Part shown: positions 1-11,951 of the stretch, piece by piece
Layout: every line of letters starts with the position of its first letter
Position numbering within the stretch: the stretch's first letter is position 1
Assembly: GCF_000150275.1 (NCBI RefSeq)
Contig: NW_002060947.1
Coordinates: 6,473,211-6,537,210, forward strand
Direction: 5' to 3'
DNA from: Trichoplax adhaerens
Lineage: Eukaryota; Placozoa; Uniplacotomia; Trichoplacea; Trichoplacidae
Length of the DNA stretch: 64,000 bases
Notes under the pieces: generated by a model
Seen by the model: the letters and a program-made list of their open reading frames with translations, nothing else
Databases searched by the model: none
What the model was told of the DNA's origin: nothing
Made by a program: the position numbers and the translations under genes

Positions 1-1099
1 GATTCCAAAATTGGATACTTGTTGACTATACTTTACGCAATCATTACCCTTGACATGGTACCCTAGTGCCGCCGCTGTTGTTCAATGTCAGTATTGACGA
101 AGAAAATGGCGTAATTATAATTATGATACGTTCATTCCAATCAACCAATTTTTTACAAATTGTAATTATTTCTACGCCACCTGCATCAACTCATCGTCAG
201 ATGATATAGAAGTACGTATGCTATTTGATGTGTTTATAAAATTGGTAAATGGTTCCTAACTTTATTGTACCTAAAGATATCGTGCAGTCAAGGTTCTGTT
301 GCAGAACTTTCGCGTAATAATTGTAATTATAATTAGCTATAACCTTGTACTAATTTTTTTAAGAAACGGTCGATTGTGAAAAGTTTTAGTGACTTGAATA
401 ATCACATGATGTTAATAAATAAATTTATTTGTATATCCTGTTACAGTAAATGCTTTATGATCACAATGATTTTTAAAATTATCAAATAACGATGCAATCT
501 CAGTAGAATCCTGCTTTGGATAGTGAATGTTTAGATTTAATACACTTTTTTTGTGCGATATAGTAAAGCAGACAATTTATTGATTTCTCTACGGTAATTC
601 ATCCAATTATTGTATTCTGTTATTTCGGTGAAACTGTTCACGGTATCGTGAATTATTAATATTATTGCTAAGAAATTCCTATTGGCAATGCTTCACTTGA
701 TTATTCACTAATTAATGAATTTAATGCTATGATATAATAGATGAAGTTAAATCTAGCTACTATGTAGACGAACGCGAGTATTATACTAATCTAGCTTCGG
801 TAGACACTCGCATATACTGTAGTATTTCTAGCTTTTAACTTGTTATTATGCCTATCTTCACTGTAATGTGTGTAATAGTGTGTATGAAAATACATTCATG
901 CAGTACACTCAGGATGCTTATGCCTATCTGATATTATCTCAGCTGAATTAGTCACTATCATATCATGAAGCTCTGCAAGATTTACATTTTCTCAATGGCA
1001 GCTGAAAATCCGGTTAAACCTTAATGTACTGTAACTATACGTCTAGCTTGAGCAAACGGTAAATTGATCCAAAATAGATTTTTCCTTTAGCACAAACTG
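1..1099. other. AT-rich non-coding stretch
   Basis: I see no gene, RNA gene or clear repeat here. Stop codons are dense in all frames and no stretch resembles a known protein. Confidence 0.5.
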
Positions 1100-1757
1100 G
1101 AGTTATCAGTTTCTAGTGTAGCAATATTATTTATGACAATGTTATTATTACAAATTTATATACCGAAGTCTCCGCTGTACTTTACAGATTTACTGGATAA
1201 GCTGGGTGGCTATTATTGCATGAGCAGTATGAATTGAAACGATGAATTGTAGGCTAAAATTCTATCAATCCCTATTGTATTTTTATAGCTTGCGCGGACA
1301 GTAAATCAATCTCATACAAGCGCTTTACTTTGACGGTTACTTTACGAAATACGATGATTATAATTATAACCTGGATCACGTATAGGCGTAATTAATTAAT
1401 TATAGTCGTATAAGTATTCAAGTTTTTATTATCGCTGGGGTTATCAGTTAGACTGGTTCGTTATAATATGACTCCATTTTATTACTGAAGTCGACTGCAC
1501 ACCATGGATTTACTGAATAAGCTAGGTATTCTTGCATAAGCATGATTATATGCAATTATGAGCTAAAATTGTGCCCAGCTTTGCTGTAACTCGTGCGTTT
1601 TTAACCCTTATTACGGTTACTGTGAATGAATTCAATTTTTGGGGGAATTAGAATTATCAGTTTGCGATATACTCATTTGTTACAATACTATTATACGTAC
1701 TTTATTTACTGAATTCTCCGTTATACTTTGCACAATGAATTTACTGAATAAGACAGT
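1100..1757. repeat. Degenerate tandem repeat, three units
   Basis: Three diverged copies of one block recur in direct orientation. The best-kept core reads roughly 'ctttacagatttactggata', followed by 'agct(g/a)ggt', and lies at about 1172-1207, 1491-1527 and 1717-1756. Each core is preceded by a 'ttatcagtt' block at about 1104, 1441 and 1652. Spacing between cores is about 319 and 226 bp, so the units have gained or lost sequence since duplication. No coding potential is evident. Confidence 0.7.
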
Positions 1758-1894
1758 TTTAATCTGGCAACTGCTAGTTGTGATGCAACCATGAAAGTTA
1801 ATTAATGAAGTTTGCGGTATACGATTCTATTGCATAGTAATAGTCGAAAGATACAGCACAGTACAATACGTGTACTTAGCTTTTGATGATGCTA

Positions 1895-1921
1895 CAATTG
1901 CAAACTAGTAGTTTGCAATTG
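1895..1921. repeat. Perfect 27-bp palindrome
   Basis: Two exact 13-bp inverted arms (caattgcaaacta and its complement) are separated by a single g. It could extrude as a near-loopless hairpin. No gene flanks it closely and its role is unknown. Confidence 0.85.
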
Positions 1922-2285
1922 AAATCCCTGAGCTAGATCAACTCCACAATGCGACGGAGCTTCTAGCCGACGAAATATAGCAATATCAGTCATATTCCAA
2001 ACCTGGATTAACGATTGATCAACTTCTAACGACTTTACATATTTTGGAAAGTACTGCCTTACACTATATATGCGTATTAAGTTAGCAATTCGATCTGAAT
2101 GGGGTCAGAAAAATTTTAACTGTATCCGTTTTGCATAGGTTATCAAATAGCTCGTTGTAGTAATAACCTGAACCTCGTTGCACTGGTGTGGTGTGGGTAA
2201 AAAAGATAGAAACATAGAGGTAAAAGAAAGTGCCATAAAAACTTGTTTCTTTCTTTTAGCTGTGCTTCCTAGTCTAGTCTAGTTC

Positions 2286-2314
2286 AGACTGGTCCTTGCA
2301 GTCTTGACCAGTCT
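2286..2314. repeat. Short hairpin, 9-bp arms
   Basis: The arm agactggtc at 2286-2294 is exactly complementary to gaccagtct at 2306-2314 across an 11-base loop. It lies in a locally less AT-rich patch (about 2.16-3.6 kb) that holds several other fold-backs. Confidence 0.6.
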
Positions 2315-2358
2315 TTCTGATCATTTCGAAAAGTATGACTACCGCAGAGCACTTTAAT

Positions 2359-2380
2359 TAAAGTACAGTACTGTACTTTA
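2359..2380. repeat. Perfect 22-bp palindrome
   Basis: The sequence is its own reverse complement, centred on agtact between 2369 and 2370. It is part of the fold-back-rich patch at 2.2-3.6 kb. There is no adjacent gene to regulate that I can recognise. Confidence 0.85.
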
Positions 2381-3433
2381 GAGCAGAGAAACACTGACAG
2401 TGACCTCAGCGTCTTGGTCTTATCCGCCTTTTAATTTTTGTCAGCGAAATGGTGTAGTCCGGTCCAGTTAGGGAATTTTAAGAATACCCAAAAGTCTCTG
2501 GTCCTGGAAGCATCTAGTTGGTCAAGACCCATCTAGCCATATACTGTAGTTAGAACTAAAGAGAATGGAACTTTTCTCTTCAACCTCTATAAGATTGTAC
2601 GATATAGTATACTGTAGTGCACGGTGATCGGCGGGCCTCCAACTTTGTCAAGATATCATTTTGCAAAGTTGCTTAAATTCAAGAATTTGATATAAATTTG
2701 TTATTTTTGCGTATACCTGACTCCAAGAGCAAACAAACATTCAATCAAATTGAACTAACGGTGTTTAAATACGTACAAACGTCCCTGAAATGTTAAAATA
2801 AAAATTATACATAACGAATATAAACATGCAATAAAATGTTGTACTGATATACACTACACTAAGCTGTAGTTAGGGTAGACCATGGTACAGTGTACGTATA
2901 GCACTGTGCTATGCGTTGGACTACTAGAAGAAGGATCAATCATTCTTGGACGGACAGACCTTTTCGGCCTCATTTCGTCAAAATATTGTTTCAAACACTT
3001 CGTTATGATACTACTGTACACTACATTAGCGAGCAGGCGATCGATATTATAATGACTAAATTTTCTAAATTAAGTAAGAATATTATCCGTTTCTAAGTTC
3101 TGATTGGAAATAGTTATACAAGATCTTAGATGTTATTTAAGTTAGTACTGATTAGTCATTCATGTAGGAACGTTTTACTAATTTAGAAAACAGATGCGGA
3201 AAATTCTTACCAAGTAGCCATTTTTGTCGATATTTGCCGCCTAATTTAGTAAGAAAGGTCCGTCTGTCCGAGGGAGTGACATACTATGTGTGATATGTAT
3301 GTCTGTCTCTAAAAAGGGTCTCTACTTGTAGATGGTCCGATCAGACTTTTTCTAGTGTATGTAGATCCAGATTTAGCCATTTTCAAATTTAGTGTTTCAC
3401 ACACCTCACTGAAACTGCTCTGCTGGTACTTTA

Positions 3434-3514
3434 TGTCCACTTATGCCCCCTGCAAAAAACTCTTTACTTAGTATTGGCTTTTAAAATATTTTTCGCAGGG
3501 GACGCAAGTGGACA
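3434..3514. repeat. Fold-back with a GC-rich stem of about 20-29 bp
   Basis: The arm at 3434-3453 (tgtccacttatgccccctgc) pairs with 3495-3514 at 17 of 20 positions. Pairing continues inward through a run of A against T for a few more bases, leaving a loop of about 25-40 bases. The GC-rich arms stand out from the AT-rich surroundings. A transcript from either strand would fold into an approximately 80-nt hairpin. It may be a structured RNA, a precursor-like hairpin or a relic of a fold-back element; the sequence alone does not decide. Confidence 0.6.
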
Positions 3515-6500
3515 CAATACAACAATAGTCTCAGTCATATCCTATAAAATATCCAAAAGTGCCGCTGAAACGGAAACGACTCCACCAGAATCAGCTCTAG
3601 TCTTACTATAAATATTATTGAAGTATTTGCTCGTGTAAATAGTCTACTTGGAATAGGCAGTTTATGGCAATAATCAGGAGACATCTACTGTAAGAAATTG
3701 GTCTTTTTTCACTCCAAGTAGGAAGATTATTCGTCTACGTCAAAATATTACATAGTAATACTACGCTCCATGTAATAATCGTAACGTTAAACCAGTGCTT
3801 AGAGAGTTGCTATAACAATAAACGGATATCTAATCCGTATACAATTTGCATTCTTCTCATACTAAAAGCTTAGTTATAAGCGCTTAGCATCATGATTGAA
3901 AGGTGAAGCATTGCGTCTATCAATCATCGATCTCACTTTTACCAGAAAAGTGCAATAATACCGGACATTAATTCAAAATTCTAAGAATTTAATACTCATT
4001 CTATTATCTAAGCGAATATATTGATGATGTAATTTATTTATTCATGATTGATAAGGGTAATCATATATTAACTGAAATCTTAACTAAAGTACATACGAGT
4101 CGCAAGTCTACAATTTAGTAATAATAAAAAATTTAGAACTGATAAATGCCATATGACATTAGTACTAAATAGTTCTCTGACTTAACCTTGAACAACAATG
4201 TAGCACTATTATAGACATTCCACATAATTTAATTTATCAATTTAATTTCTGTTATAAAAATTAATTATCGTAAAACATTGTTATTATTTATCGAATGATG
4301 TATTTCGATAGATCAATCTTTTCATCAGAGATGTTATCTTTTATCTAACTTCATCATAACATGATTTTCAATTGTAATTAGTTCCGTTCCACTGGTATTT
4401 GTATCTAATCAACATTTACTGTCTAGAGAGATTAATAACACGATATAGAAAAGATAATACTGCATTTTTTAAGGATGATTTCCAATTGTATTGAAATTAG
4501 TAATATCGTAAGTCAACAAACCTGTGATTTTCGATTACATAATGTTATTTATGATGATTATGTTCATTCTGTCTATCGTAAGTAAATAAACAAAATGAAA
4601 TATTCAATAACAGCTTAAACCATGTTTTAAATCGTAGATAGATGAATATAAGAAATAAACCGTAGATTTACGATTTATCTAATGCTTAAATATTAATTCA
4701 TATATCTCAACTAAATCACTCGAGAAAATTGAATCAACTTTATCAGGGCATTACTCTTACTCGACAGTTCTTATATCCAATACTGATGTCGATAATTTCC
4801 GATAATTTTTGCGGTGAAAATGCAAAGTTAGCAAAACTCCATTTATTAATATACTTTAAATTTGTGGGTATCAGGAGTTAACGTTCTTTCCATATAACAC
4901 TATTTGTGAACAGTTCAATCATAAACAATGAAATGTGAATTAGTGAAAATGATCGTTAGATCGCTGGATCTTCTATTTAGCTGCACATATTTATTAAGAT
5001 GGCCCAAGCATAAATTTGTTGGGATAAGAAATTCATAGTATTTATCCATTCAACTCTCAATAAGATATCGTATATATACATTATTATAAATAGAGATCTC
5101 AGAATTGCAAGCCCAATAATTACAACAACGTAAAATAAAATCGTCTGATATTGCTTGTAACCTGAAATAACCAGTAATTTCTAATATTGAACGAATTAAA
5201 TACTTTACTATAAACTACTCATAGCGCATTTTGAATCATATTAAATCGTATTAGTGAGAAGAAACGGTAGGTAATTTGTTATCCAATCCACCATTATAAA
5301 AGCACTAATTGAGAATAAACTTTTGTATAAATATTGCTTCATTCTGATAGTTTGTGAAACAAGTTAATGTGTGCAGTAACATGGTATTTTTAGGGCGGGC
5401 GTTAGCGCAGATAAATTGAAACATCACGATAAACGACAATATTAGGTTGGTTGCATCTGACATAAATCTCTAAAATTTATTAATAGCTATCTGTAAAAGA
5501 TTAGATGGAATCAGATCCAACGGTCCAACAGCTAATAAAACTAAGTTGAGGATGAGTTTGTATTAGATCTCAAAAATCTCTAATACCACATTCATAGCCA
5601 TATGATAGTTAAGAAAACGTTATTGCTATTAATGAAACTAAAATCCAACTATTTAAGTTAACTTCTCATACAGTAACAGCAATTTTTTTAAACTAAATTA
5701 TCAAGATTTTAATCATCATGACTGTAGTTAGATTAGGAGCTTTTGCTTATTTGCTATTCAATCTCATATTAATATATCCTACGTACTCAATACATAGGCA
5801 AGCAAGTTGTACGTAGGCATTCAGGGATTGATATTTCATAAAAGGAAGTGAAAACAGCAAAAAATATTTTAATAAAGCTTTCAAGCAGCGTATATTTACA
5901 ACAAATAGGAAATAATTCAGGTTTTAAAGCATGGTGCTTCGTAAATCCTCCTTATTTATTATGCTATTAGACATTATAATGATCAGTAACGTAATAGCTT
6001 TGTGCTATATCTCGCTTATTAATAAGGTATCATAAAATTATTAGTGGAATAATAACTTAGAAACTAACATGCTAGTAAATCTAAAGATCTTAATTATTAT
6101 AATCCTGCATCCCATACCGTACAAAATTTCATTAGTTTTAATATTGCAACTTTATAAATTTATCATTATCAAAGGAAATAATGTTCTATAGTATTCATTC
6201 TATCTATCGACTAGTTATTGTGAAAGTGATCCTGATTGATTAATTATTTACCAGTATTATACTGAATAAGAGTTTCTCTCACTTAAAGTTAAACTTTTAT
6301 AACACTTTCTAAAATTTTTCTTAAGTGGTAAATGATATGGAGCCTAAGTTTGAAGATGTTGCAAGGGAATACCGTATTTCATTAACTTTTAGATATTTAA
6401 CTATCAATTTCAGTAAGTAGGTCAAAACGATCACTTGTAATATTTACTATAGATAAAATGATACTTGGGTAACAGAATTAAATTTCATGATAGGATGTAC

Positions 6501-9500
6501 TTGCTTAGGAAAAACTAATATAAGCGTCGTACGGTGCCTAATGCCAAAAGAAATATACCGTGCATCATGGCTTATATTTGCAAGTAATTGCTAACTATCA
6601 TATGCAGAAGTAAGACTTATTTCATGACAATGATGATGACATCGAATTATTGTATCTATCGTTGTAATGTAATCTCTCTTCAAATAGAACTTTATTGAAA
6701 TTGTATTACCGAACATATCAAGAATAAGGAAAAACGTTTTAATTGAATAACTTGCACATTTATTCGAAAATACTGTAGTACATTTACAAAGGTCGATTAT
6801 GATTAGCCGGTAGTACTCTGCTAATAGTAGCCTAATTAACCAGATATTAATAAGTAAAACTGATTTAATTTATAAAGAATAAATGTAAGCTACAACCGCC
6901 TAGGTGTCTCTTATATGGAAACAAAAACAACATCTTGTATTTTCCTCATAAGGAATAATATACTATATCATATTTTTATTTATTTTTGGTAGCAAAATAG
7001 TTAATACTACATGACATACATTAACAGTTGATCAATAGTTCATGAAGATAGGATAAGAAAGAAACGGTATTCATGCTGATTGAAACAGGACGATTTACTT
7101 TAATGTCAATACTATTTTCGAAGAATTAAATTCTATTGAAGAAACGCAGATATCTACTTTATATCTTTATTCTATGATATAGATTGTCAATATTGATATA
7201 AAAGACGATGATATATGAAAATGCACACCAGTTTTAATATTTACTGAGAACTGTTATTCCAGCTGTTATAAATTTCATGCTGTTTATAGAGTCAAAATAA
7301 TGACTAAGATAGAAGATGATAACGACGTTAATCTGTGAAACGGAAGCTTGTAAACGAAGCTAAAAGTATATTAAGAAATAAATGTGATAACGGTATAAAG
7401 TATTGCCCATATTGATGGAATGATAAAGATAGTAGAAATAGTTATGGATTCAATAGAAATGCTGAAAATATTACAAATGCGCATAGGGCTAATATGCGAG
7501 AAAAGAAAAGAGATAACCTGAATAAATAATGTATATATTTTTGGAATGATACTCATCAAACCTCTGCAATGAATCATGAATGCGATGCTGTGACGAATTT
7601 AGAATTTGATTAAATTTCTAGCTTAAAAACCATAAACGTTTTATACAATAGCTTGAATTCAAATTGATATCAAACTGGCATTGAATTCTCGTAACCTTTG
7701 TTTATTTCTGAGATTATTCACAACAGAACGAAAGTGATATTAGAATGATTTATAGTTCTTTCGAGACAATAATTCATCATATAAGTAGATGTTTTTTTCC
7801 GACATGAATTAGATTAGTAAATTTAGCATAAGCATACGTCATTACTTATGATGATTTTTATAAGAATTTATTAAGGAGAATTGAATCATTCATTCTTAGC
7901 TTGATTAAGTAAACTAAAGTTGAATCTATCCTGCTCGCTGACTAAAATAGCATCAATAAAATTATGCTGCATGCTACGCTAAGTATAGTATTTAAAAGTT
8001 CAATGAGGCAGCTCTTATTTTGAAGAGATATAATAGAATACATAAAATTAAAAACAGGTTTATTCAATGATGTCAATCATTATCACCAAGAATGTATTAT
8101 ACTGGTTGAAGAATGCAGAGAAGAATAGAGATCTAACCAAGATTTTGTTGATTTTGGTTGATGGATAATGGATTAATCCTTAATATAGGCGAGGTATAGG
8201 CGTCTATTCTGACGTGTTTACTCATCATATATTGATCAAAATTATTATTTTTTATAGATATTTTCAACACACCATTTCAATGATGTGATTTAAATCTATT
8301 ATTTTCACCATTTATAGATCCGACTACAAATTTTTCGATATTATTCATTAACCTCACAAAGTGATAAAATTAACAGCTGCATTATTATATCTTTGCAAAA
8401 TTTTAACCTCTAAGCCTTGTCCTTAACTCTATTATAATGCGGAAGAACGGACGGGATATTAAGTGCTAAGTATGTGAGCCCAAGTTTTAAATTCAATTTT
8501 TAATAGAAATACGCTACTGCGATCAAAATAGATACCTGGAAAAGAGATAGTTTCCTTAATGATAGGGTTATTGTTACATAGTCAATAATATTTGATATTC
8601 TTAAAGCTAAAAATACACTATTCAAGCAAAGAAAAGATACATACTATAATGACCCGTAACTAATAAAAAATGATTGACGAATTTTTCAAGATTAAATTAG
8701 AAATAATAATCTATACGTCGATGAAAGCAATAATATAATCCAAACAATCCCTAATGAAACAAATTTGAATAAAGCCATCCTAATGATGACGACTAGGGTA
8801 ATGCTGATGCTGTCTAGCAACAGTTTAATCAATAAATCTATTATCTTCATGATAATTTTATTAATCAAGTAATTTGTTAGCACAATGTGTTTATCAATTA
8901 AATTGATGAGATAATATAGACAATACGTGTCGCCATCCAGGCTTAGTTGTATCTAAGTTGTTGTACCTGCCGCTATAATCCTTCCCACGCATTATTATTT
9001 AAATGAGTAAGTCCATTAAGATAAAATGCACTTGCTATTTATTACAATATTCATTTGCACTCGGAATTCGACTTAATACTGCAACTCAATGCTAGTATAG
9101 TTCAGTCTGAAATCATAATTTCTATCGTACAATTTATGGTTTTTAGAATTTTTTGATCGCAACTGCCTTGAATTGAATCTAATCCAGCCGGTAGGTCCAT
9201 GAATTTATTCTGATTTTGAATCTAACTATTGGAAACTCGCCTTCTGACTTCATTATATATTATTACTATGGCCTAATATCTCAAAATTGCTCTAATAGTT
9301 CTATTTTGTTTCACTTAAAAGTTGATATATTATATATAGTATTCTAAACAAGTTAAACTTGGAGTCATATCTGTTCAGCTTTGTATATATAAAATAAGTG
9401 AAAATTAAATCTAAGTGCAAATGCTATTATTACAATGCAGATATTCCTAGTCAATTTCTAACTGGGTCAACAATCCTTCCTTTCCGAATCATTTTACTAT

Positions 9501-10862
9501 TTTCTCTCTTCAACGTTGGCTATTATCGTGCCTGAATTTCTAATCTGTTAACGTAATTAAATTCTAAGCCACGAAAGATAATCTTGAAACTCTTGTGTAA
9601 GTAGCAACGCAGTAAATCAAAATTTTACGTCATCTGCAGAAGATAAAGAAGTTTCCTTTTGATATCTCAATTCTTTGGATACAACAGCTTTATTTGTTCT
9701 TAATCTTTAAATTCAAAGATTAAAATCTTGCATTTTAATCCGTCGATAAATGATATTGCAGCAAAATTAGTCAAATCATTTTTTCCCAAATCCTTTTTCT
9801 TTCTAACCATTACTATCATAACTTGACTATAACTGTTAATTGGTCCTTTTTTGATTGGTTGATTAAAATTCCAAGCAAGTTACATCTACTTAAGATTTTC
9901 TTGAAAAATTGCGAAATACTTTGTGCTACTATTTGTGTCTTGCGATTGTATGGTTCTTCATCAGTTTTTTCTCTGTGCTGAATGCATTGACGATTTTATT
10001 TGCTATTAATAACGAGTTTTGAACAATTAAAGTGAATTATTCAATCACGTTATAGCTCAGATCTTTAGACTGGTCTACAGCAAAAATAGAGAAAGAGCTA
10101 TCTTCTTATTAAGTTCAATACTAAAGTTTTAGGTGTAATATTCCATTGATTTAATGCCACTTACTTGGCCTAAGTAAATTGACGTATACAAAGCATATCT
10201 ATTAGTCTGATCAAGTTTACATGGTATTTTAAGTATTGAAATTATCAGCAATACTCTATTCAGTAAGCTATCTAAGTCTTCACACTGTTGGATTTTTTTT
10301 AATATTTACGAAATCATACTAATTAAGAGAAATTGAGTGGTATTGTACAACCAAATAGAAGAACCTATAAGGAATTGTTGTTTTGTTCTCATTCCAATTT
10401 GCTTATCTATTCAATTAAACTTTAAACAAGAGAGAAAAATAAGAATTTAACCGAACTTGTTCTCTAATTGTACCAGGATTGAGAACGTGGTGCCATTTGC
10501 CCAGTGAAACGCAAACTTGCATTGTTCAGTAAGATATTACAATTTACGATTACTGGCTAGCTATTATAAGCATCAACTTTTACCTTATTCATAAAATATA
10601 CACATTATAACAGGAAAGTGTAATTTTACGATTGATTCTTATCGACATCGAGGAAGAAACATAATATTCCAAGAATTTATCTCAAGCCTCATAGTCTTAC
10701 GTATAAATACTGGAAATTTAAGCTTGTACAAAGAGTACACGTCTATGTGTATGTGTAACTGTACTTTTCCTTTCTAAGCGTATTTCTTTAAAGCAGCTGT
10801 CTCTGGTGCTTTACGTTATTCCTTCAACCATCTTTATAAAATAAATTGATCATTGCTAAGAT
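3515..10862. other. Long AT-rich gene-free stretch
   Basis: About 7.3 kb without a supportable gene. The longest open stretches are about 60-70 codons, dominated by isoleucine, leucine and serine, and look like chance openings in AT-rich DNA. No tRNA A/B-box pair was seen. At 10702-10709 a tataaata lies about 154 bp before the GPCR-1 start and is a possible but unproven TATA element. Confidence 0.5.
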
Positions 10863-11951
10863 ATGAATATTACTATTAATAGCAGCAATATAACAACTGG
10901 GAATACCACTACTTCGCCTTCTTCAAATAGAACAGCGCAATATATAGGTTGGGTAACTATTGGAATTTGCATATTAGTTGCAAATCTATTTGTCTTTCTA
11001 ATAATTGTATGTCGTCGACGATTGCATAATTCATCAAACATCATATTATGCAGCATGTTTTTAAGTGGTAGCGCTATAGCTTTACTCTATGTTTTCCCAG
11101 GTCGTGTATTTACAGTATGGAGAAGAACTTCTATTTTTATGTGTTCATCAACGCCATCCTTTGCTTTTGCTTCGTTAACATGTTATAATTTACACATCTG
11201 CGGGGTTAGCTTAGACAAGAGTGTAGCTATTATGTCGCCATTTCGTCATCGTACCATAAGCAACTCACGTAATGCTCTCATATTAATTGCATTAATTTGG
11301 TTAATTTCGTTTGTGGCTAGTTTTGTCCCACTATTTACATATCGTCCTTATTCGAACCAACGATGTGTTTATAACCCCAGAGTACAAGAAAAAATACAGC
11401 AAGATTCAATATTCCAAATTGTGCTCTTCGTTACCTTGGTTATTGTTCCAATGATATCAACAATTATTCTTTATTCTATTATTTTTGCCCGCATTAATGG
11501 CGATTCATCAACTTTGCTCAAGTCGAAATACCGTGGTCAAAAAAAATTAATGGCCAAAAATTTCAAAGTCGCACGTCAAATGATTTTTATGCTTGGTATC
11601 TTTGCTGTTTGCTGGCTACCATTTTTTCTCATGTTTATAGTTCAACAATTTATCTATACACTATTTACTGTGGAATTATATAACATTTTTCGCTATATCG
11701 CCTTCGTTTATCCAATTATTAATCCCATTTTATTTGCCTTCTTCACCAGTAGTATACGAGCTGAGATTCTACGATTATGTCATAAAACGGCAGCTCGACA
11801 AGATACTGTTCTGTATTATGAAAGTACTGTGAAATCAGGATTATCAACTCGAGGCTATAGTGCATCAGCTGCTAGCATTAAAGATGGGCCTAATCATTTT
11901 CCAGCCAAAAACAGTACCTATTTGAAACCACCTACTAATCGATACCATTAA
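10863..11951 (+). CDS. GPCR-1: single-exon rhodopsin-family receptor with non-canonical DRY and NPxxY
   Basis: A 362-residue seven-helix receptor in one exon. The ATG has G at -3 and begins a short N-terminus with five N-glycosylation sequons (N2, N6, N9, N14, N22), as expected for an extracellular tail. Visible class A marks are N41 in TM1, C94 at the top of TM3 with its loop partner C168, W146 in TM4, P196 in TM5, and an intact C250-W-L-P253 in TM6. Departures are D118-K-S120 in place of DRY, N287-P-I-L-F291 in place of NPxxY, and glycine where TM2 normally has the sodium-site aspartate. The cytoplasmic tail is rich in serine and threonine, with a cysteine (C306) that could be palmitoylated. 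An aataaa lies at 12015-12020. Ligand and G-protein coupling are unknown; the altered activation motifs suggest unusual signalling but the protein is clearly intact. Confidence 0.93.
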   Translation: MNITINSSNITTGNTTTSPSSNRTAQYIGWVTIGICILVANLFVFLIIVCRRRLHNSSNIILCSMFLSGSAIALLYVFPGRVFTVWRRTSIFMCSSTPSFAFASLTCYNLHICGVSLDKSVAIMSPFRHRTISNSRNALILIALIWLISFVASFVPLFTYRPYSNQRCVYNPRVQEKIQQDSIFQIVLFVTLVIVPMISTIILYSIIFARINGDSSTLLKSKYRGQKKLMAKNFKVARQMIFMLGIFAVCWLPFFLMFIVQQFIYTLFTVELYNIFRYIAFVYPIINPILFAFFTSSIRAEILRLCHKTAARQDTVLYYESTVKSGLSTRGYSASAASIKDGPNHFPAKNSTYLKPPTNRYH

